A DNA stretch of 64,000 bases from Sitta carolinensis (lineage: Eukaryota; Chordata; Aves; Passeriformes; Sittidae), in NCBI GenBank assembly GCA_032173965.1, contig JAVUNC010000006.1, positions 20,888,370-20,952,369 of the forward strand, given 5' to 3'. Position 1 is the stretch's first letter, and the number at the start of each line of letters is the position of its first letter. A program made the position numbers and the translations under genes. Positions 59,776 through 64,000 of this stretch are shown here, one piece after another. The notes under the pieces were generated by a model. That model was not told where the DNA came from. It saw only the letters and a list, made by a program, of their open reading frames with translations, and did not search any database.

Positions 59776-61561
59776 CAGCCAAGAAGGCCTAAAGCAAGGG
59801 ACTAGTGCTGGGCACAAATAGTCAAGATTGTCACATTCTGGCAGCATTTTTGGTAGAAATATTGGACCAGACAGAGCCACATTGAACTCCCATCTCTACA
59901 ATCTCAGCCAATGACACAGCGTCTTTTATTCCAGGTCAACATTTCCTTCACACATTATCCAACATTACAGGCCCCTTAGCATCATTAGTCAGTTCCCTAC
60001 TGAATGAACTTCACTGTAGTTTTTTGACCTGCCTCAAGAAGAGCAGAAGAGATCAGTGGCTCACCAAAGCAGTCATGGGAATTTGATACATCAAGGATCC
60101 TAAGAAATTGATAATCTGCCTTGAAAACAAGAAACCCCAAGCCTCTTCTCTCAGAAATGGGAGGGAACTTAGGGGAGGCTGGTTTCCCCACTCCTGTGGT
60201 AACAACCTGGAACCCACCATGTGTCCTAAATGCCAGTCTTGCCACATCAAACATATTTTTATCTTGGTATCATCTCAGCTGGTGGTGGTTTTATCCAGGA
60301 AAACTCCAGTTCTCCAACACCTATGCACTCATTTTAGGACATAAATCCCAAAACCTCTTCCATTAGGATCTGTTCAGGAGTCTCCTCCATTCAGGCCCTC
60401 CACTTCTCTTTCTTTTTAAGGGCACATTTTTGCTTTCAAATCCCAGCATCTGCACCAGCCCTGTGAAAGGCCTCCAGCTCTCCACCAAGAAATTACTCAC
60501 GGCACTGCCAGGGCACTTGGGAAGTGGCACCTCCTGTTCACCAGGCTGCTCACTGCACTGGAATCAGCCTAGGACTGCAGTCCCTCATCGAGCAAAATGA
60601 CTCAAGGAGGATTTGGCAGGAGAAAGAACAGCAAAATGGGACCTGACTCAAATGCAGCTCTCCAAGAAATTCCTTTTCACTTGCGAGCAAGGCGCAGACT
60701 GGAGCTGCCTTCCGGTGACTTCCCCCCACCTGCTGCAAGGCAGCATTAGAAAGGAGCCTGTCACCCAGGGATGTTTTTCAACAATATTCCATGTCCTCTT
60801 TTTCTGTCTTCTTTTTAAGCCACTTCCAAACTCAGCTCCCTTTGCTCCATACTCACATCAGACTAATAAGAACACCACCTCAGGGAAAAGACTTGTACAC
60901 AGACAGACTTCCTCTTCAGAGGATCAAACAGACCAGACTGTTCCTTTTCAAGTTTTATTAATCCTGGTTCATAATTTCCACCACATCATTAGTCATTTCC
61001 TATTATTGAATAGCTGGTAGCAGCATCATCATCCAGTAAATAGCAAGATAACCATGCCACCTGCAATTTCTTGGCTGATACCTACCCACAACCACATCTG
61101 GGGGAAAGACGGTGAAGTAAAATTAAAAGCCGAGCCCTGTAGACTTTTTTTTGATCTGTGGCTCATTTCTTTTATTCACATCATCTGCTCAGCTGGCTAC
61201 ATAAGCTGCTGCAGACCTTGTTTAAAAACAGCTCCAGAAGATTAACACTGAAACCAACAGTTTGGAAATGCAGTGATTTTCAGTGGAATTCCCCTTCCTG
61301 AGGCACGCAGGGTCTTTGGGGAGCTTACTGATTATCAGGGTTTATTATTTCTTTGGTTTTCTAAGATTTTCTTAGTTTGTCAATATACTTTAGGTGATTT
61401 GGACAGCAAAAATGGGCAGAGAATTCAAGTTCCTCTTTTCTATTCAGGTTTTCTTGCCCCTTTCCTAATAAAGTTTATTTTTCTTAATAATATCCTTCTT
61501 TCTGCCAGCTGGCTCAAGCAATTAATTGGGAGAGAGCAACTTGTTTTTTTCAGTGTAGTAG
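59776..61561. other. Unique non-coding sequence
   Basis: No exon, RNA gene or repeat recognised. A 135-codon plus frame (60613-61020) and a 129-codon plus frame (61273-61662) lack motifs; the second runs into a microsatellite. Confidence 0.45.
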
Positions 61562-61616
61562 CTATACATACATACATACATACATATATATACATATATA
61601 AAACTTATATATATAA
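61562..61616 (+). repeat. (CATA)n/(TA)n microsatellite
   Basis: GCTATACATACATACATACA followed by ATATATACATATATA and TTATATATATAAA. A compound tetranucleotide/dinucleotide repeat. The frames through it give poly-(His/Thr/Tyr/Ile) shadows. Confidence 0.95.
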
Positions 61617-62645
61617 ATTTCTGGACTGTCCTTTTGGACATTCTTCATTTTTCCCATGCTGAAAGGGTCTCCACACACAAGTTCTGGGTTGGGGTTTCCC
61701 TGTGGATCACTTTGTTCTGTATCAGCACTGTGTAGCTGTGATGGCCCAGATGTTCTAACATCTAAAGGGCTGTTCTCCACCCAGGCAGCAGCTCTTCTCC
61801 CCTCTCCTTTTTCCCATTCTCTCAGGATATTTTTCAGCCTGCACTTTCCCCACGAGCTCCACGCCAAGGTCACTGAAGACAATGAGCCTTTCACCATCTC
61901 CAGGGGCAGGGGATGGAGCTCCCAGTTCCCAGGCCCGTGAAAGGATTTCCTCCCTTTCACTTGTCCTGGTGAAAGCAGAGCACAGCACTGCAGTGACTCC
62001 AGCAGCCAGGAATGACTTCGGGTTTACGGCCACAGCCTTCCTGCATGACCTTAGGCAAGAAGTCACTTGTTCCTAGACTTTCTCAGGGCCTGTTTCAATT
62101 CCTCCCCGCTGTTTGGAGCACAAATATTGGTCATTAGAGGTCAGCTGAGTCCAGGTGAAATGAGATAATTAAATACCTAATGACTAATGCATTTAGCAGC
62201 CTTTTGGGGAGTACACAGCTGCTTTATCAGGGTGTGACCTGTCAGGACAGCAGTGTCAGGCCTGCGGACTCCTTGTCCCATCACTCTGGCACTTTCAGGT
62301 GGAGTTTGATAAATCCAGGAGCAGGATAATGTGATTTGACTGCACAAGGCTGTGGTAACACTTACACAGGTGCCACCCTCACTGCGTGAGTCTCTCCCTG
62401 GTGGTTTGTGGGTCCCTGACTGTGACCTGCTGTCACTTGGGGCTTCAGTCTTGCCTACAGGAGGTAGCAGGAGCTGGCAATGCCTGTTTCCACTCACTCT
62501 GCCTGCCTGCAGCATGAGAGAACTAGATTTCATAGTCCAAGAGGCCCAGCTAACCAGGCATGCATTAGTTTATACATATATATGTTTTTCTCTCTTTTAT
62601 TTTCCAAAATAAAAATATATGTTGTTAGTATACATACATCTGGAC
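61617..62645. other. Unique sequence with an enhancer-like core
   Basis: No exon or transposon recognised. At 62158-62203 the sequence AATGAGATAATTAAATACCT followed by AATGACTAATGCATTTAGCA packs TAATTA and POU-like ATGCATTT motifs. A short TATATATG patch lies at 62572-62585. Confidence 0.4.
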
Positions 62646-62924
62646 AGAATCATAGAATGGTTTGGGTTGGAAAGAACCTCAAAGAGCATCCAGTTCCATC
62701 CACTATCCCAGGGTGCTCCAAGCCCCATCCAACCTGGCCTTGGACACTTCCAAGGATCCAGAGATAGTCACAGCTTCCCTGGACAGTCTGCCAGGGTTGA
62801 GGAAGAATTTCTTCCTGATATCTAATCTGAACCCCTGTCTTTCAGTTTAAAATAATTGTCTCTTGTCCTGTCACTTTTTATAATGGCAATTGGACATAGC
62901 CAGTATAAAAAGTCCCTCTCCCTC
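62646..62924 (-). mobile_element. CR1 LINE 3' UTR fragment
   Basis: Reverse CR1 with the classic avian start on the plus strand: AGAATCATAGAATGGTTTGG, GTTGGAAAGAACCTCAAAGA, CCCCATCCAACCTGGCCTTG, AGAATTTCTTCCTGATATCT, TCTTTCAGTTTAAAATAATT and AAAAAGTCCCTCTCCCTC at the 5' limit. The GGTTGCTC block is altered to GGTGCTCC. It is 5'-truncated just as 6511-6807 is. Confidence 0.95.
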
Positions 62925-64000
62925 ATTTTTGGTTTTGTTTTTTTTTTTTTTTACGTAACACACATATTGCATAAAACACAATTATATTGTAAAAAAACCC
63001 CTAAAACTAACTTCCCACAAATATGTGTCAAATCCCCTGTCTGTGTGAACAGTCCCTAACCCCCTGTTCTATTTTATAGTGTAATAGACAAAGCAGTGGA
63101 ATTGCTTAAGTTGTGCATTTACTTATATGCTTAGGTATATACTTATATTAGTATTTACTTATACTTACAATCATCTGTCAAACTCTCATAATCTCCTTTT
63201 TTCCTGACCCATCACCCCAATTCCACATTAATTTTTTGTGCCTCTTGCTCCTCTGAGGTATAAGCAGACGGAATTTTTCCCCTCTTGAGCAGGGAAAGGA
63301 GAGAAGGACATCACTACAGATCAAAAATACTGCATGTCCAGAGCATGAGATTGCAAAGTACTCTGTGTTTATATAATTTTTTCATGTACACAAGTTGGAA
63401 TATTAAGCTCACCTGCGATCAGATGAAGCTCAGTACCCTGAAAAAGAAAAACATAAAGACAATAAAAGCATCTCACCTCATACAAGGTCGCTGTGGCAGC
63501 ATGAAAGGCGCGGCTCATGTCTAAATCCCAGGATCACTTTTTTCCTGCTCCTCCACGTCTCACTCAAACTCCCACACCTTCCCTCAGTTTGGATAGTACA
63601 TTCCTTCCCCCAGGTTACTCCTCCTCTCAGCTCTCCTGGCTCCTCACAGCTGGGGAAGCACAATTAGGGTGAGGTGGCCTCAGTTCACCTTCTCCTCATC
63701 TAACTCCTTAGATGTCATCACAGACTCCTGACTGCCACACAGGCAAGAGACTCAACTCCCTACTCCCTTCCCAGTGAACATGAGCTCTCCCCCTTCCTTC
63801 CAGGGCTGAAAAGTCCTAATTAGTGTTCCTAAAGACCTCAGACTATAACAGTGTAAATGGCTTGTCTTCATAATAATAGTAATGAAATCCTGGAACCACT
63901 AACTTGATAATGATTGCTATATGGGTATAATAAACGGCTTTTGCCACCTCGAAATTAATTTTCATTAATTGGGGCTTTTGTTCTCACAGTCACCAAGTTA
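62925..64000. other. Unique AT-rich sequence to the window edge
   Basis: No exon or repeat recognised. A T15 run lies at 62938-62952 next to the CR1 5' boundary. The final 160 bases are AT-rich with homeodomain-type motifs (GATAATGATTGC, CGAAATTAATTTTCATTAAT) and may be part of a regulatory block continuing past the window. Confidence 0.4.

Noticed and set aside
1..64000. Endogenous retrovirus or LTR element
   Set aside because: No paired direct LTR-like repeats, primer-binding site, or gag/pol/env-like frames were seen. The 108-bp direct duplicates are too short and unlike LTRs.
1..64000. CRISPR array, operons, prokaryotic defence system
   Set aside because: No regularly spaced repeats and no closely packed long frames. 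The sequence is vertebrate in character.
1..64000. tRNA, rRNA or snRNA genes
   Set aside because: No cloverleaf with A and B box motifs and no recognisable rRNA or snRNA core was noticed on reading. A covariance-model scan was not possible, so small or degenerate RNA genes could be missed.

Overview
This window is vertebrate nuclear DNA, almost certainly from a bird. The main evidence is about two dozen fragments of CR1, the dominant avian non-LTR retrotransposon. They are recognisable from their conserved 3' untranslated region, with cores such as CCATGGCAGGGG and TTCCAACCCAAACCATTCT, and from ends of the ATTCTATGATTCTATGA type. Long poly-A/T runs, sparse CpG and the lack of any gene-dense organisation agree with this. 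Assignment to a songbird is an inference from CR1 flavour only. Nothing suggests bacterial, phage or organellar DNA.

I found no protein-coding exon I can defend, and no rRNA, tRNA or CRISPR array. The longest open frames lie in CR1 copies, cross poly-A tracts (giving lysine runs) or sit in unrecognisable sequence. The window therefore reads as intergenic or deep intronic.

Layout: 1-9.5 kb is mostly unique sequence with CR1 copies at 0.49 and 6.5 kb, a purine tract at 1.6 kb and a poly-A run at 2.0 kb. An older, internally eroded CR1 lies at 9.5-9.9 kb. From 10 to 15.6 kb the sequence is AT-rich, with an enhancer-like block at 12.4-12.8 kb. CR1 copies follow at 11.5, 15.6, 16.0 and 18.6 kb. 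Between 18.8 and 24.9 kb there is unique sequence with two long poly-A tracts. A cluster of four LINE fragments of different age lies at 24.9-26.3 kb; one keeps a trace of reverse transcriptase coding sequence. From 26.3 to 35.4 kb the sequence is mostly unique, with CR1 at 30.3 and 33.2 kb and a motif-rich block at 32.0-32.6 kb.

The most unusual structure is a long inverted repeat at 35.47-36.71 kb. Its arms are about 370 bp and its spacer is 492 bp. The inner 214 bp of the arms are perfectly complementary, and all differences lie in the outer part. A second odd locus at 38.3-40.2 kb contains a 108-bp segment copied almost exactly 853 bp downstream, flanked there by a 67-bp direct duplication and inserted beside a CR1 end. 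Two opposed CR1 copies follow. From 40.2 to 43 kb the sequence is largely repeat-free and AT-rich, with homeodomain-type motifs including a PBX-HOX-like TGATTGAT. From 43 to 64 kb there are scattered CR1 copies, two microsatellites (58.1 and 61.6 kb) and several more enhancer-like blocks.

No genes can be described as working together. If the window has a function, it is most plausibly regulatory DNA. That is inference, because conservation cannot be measured here.
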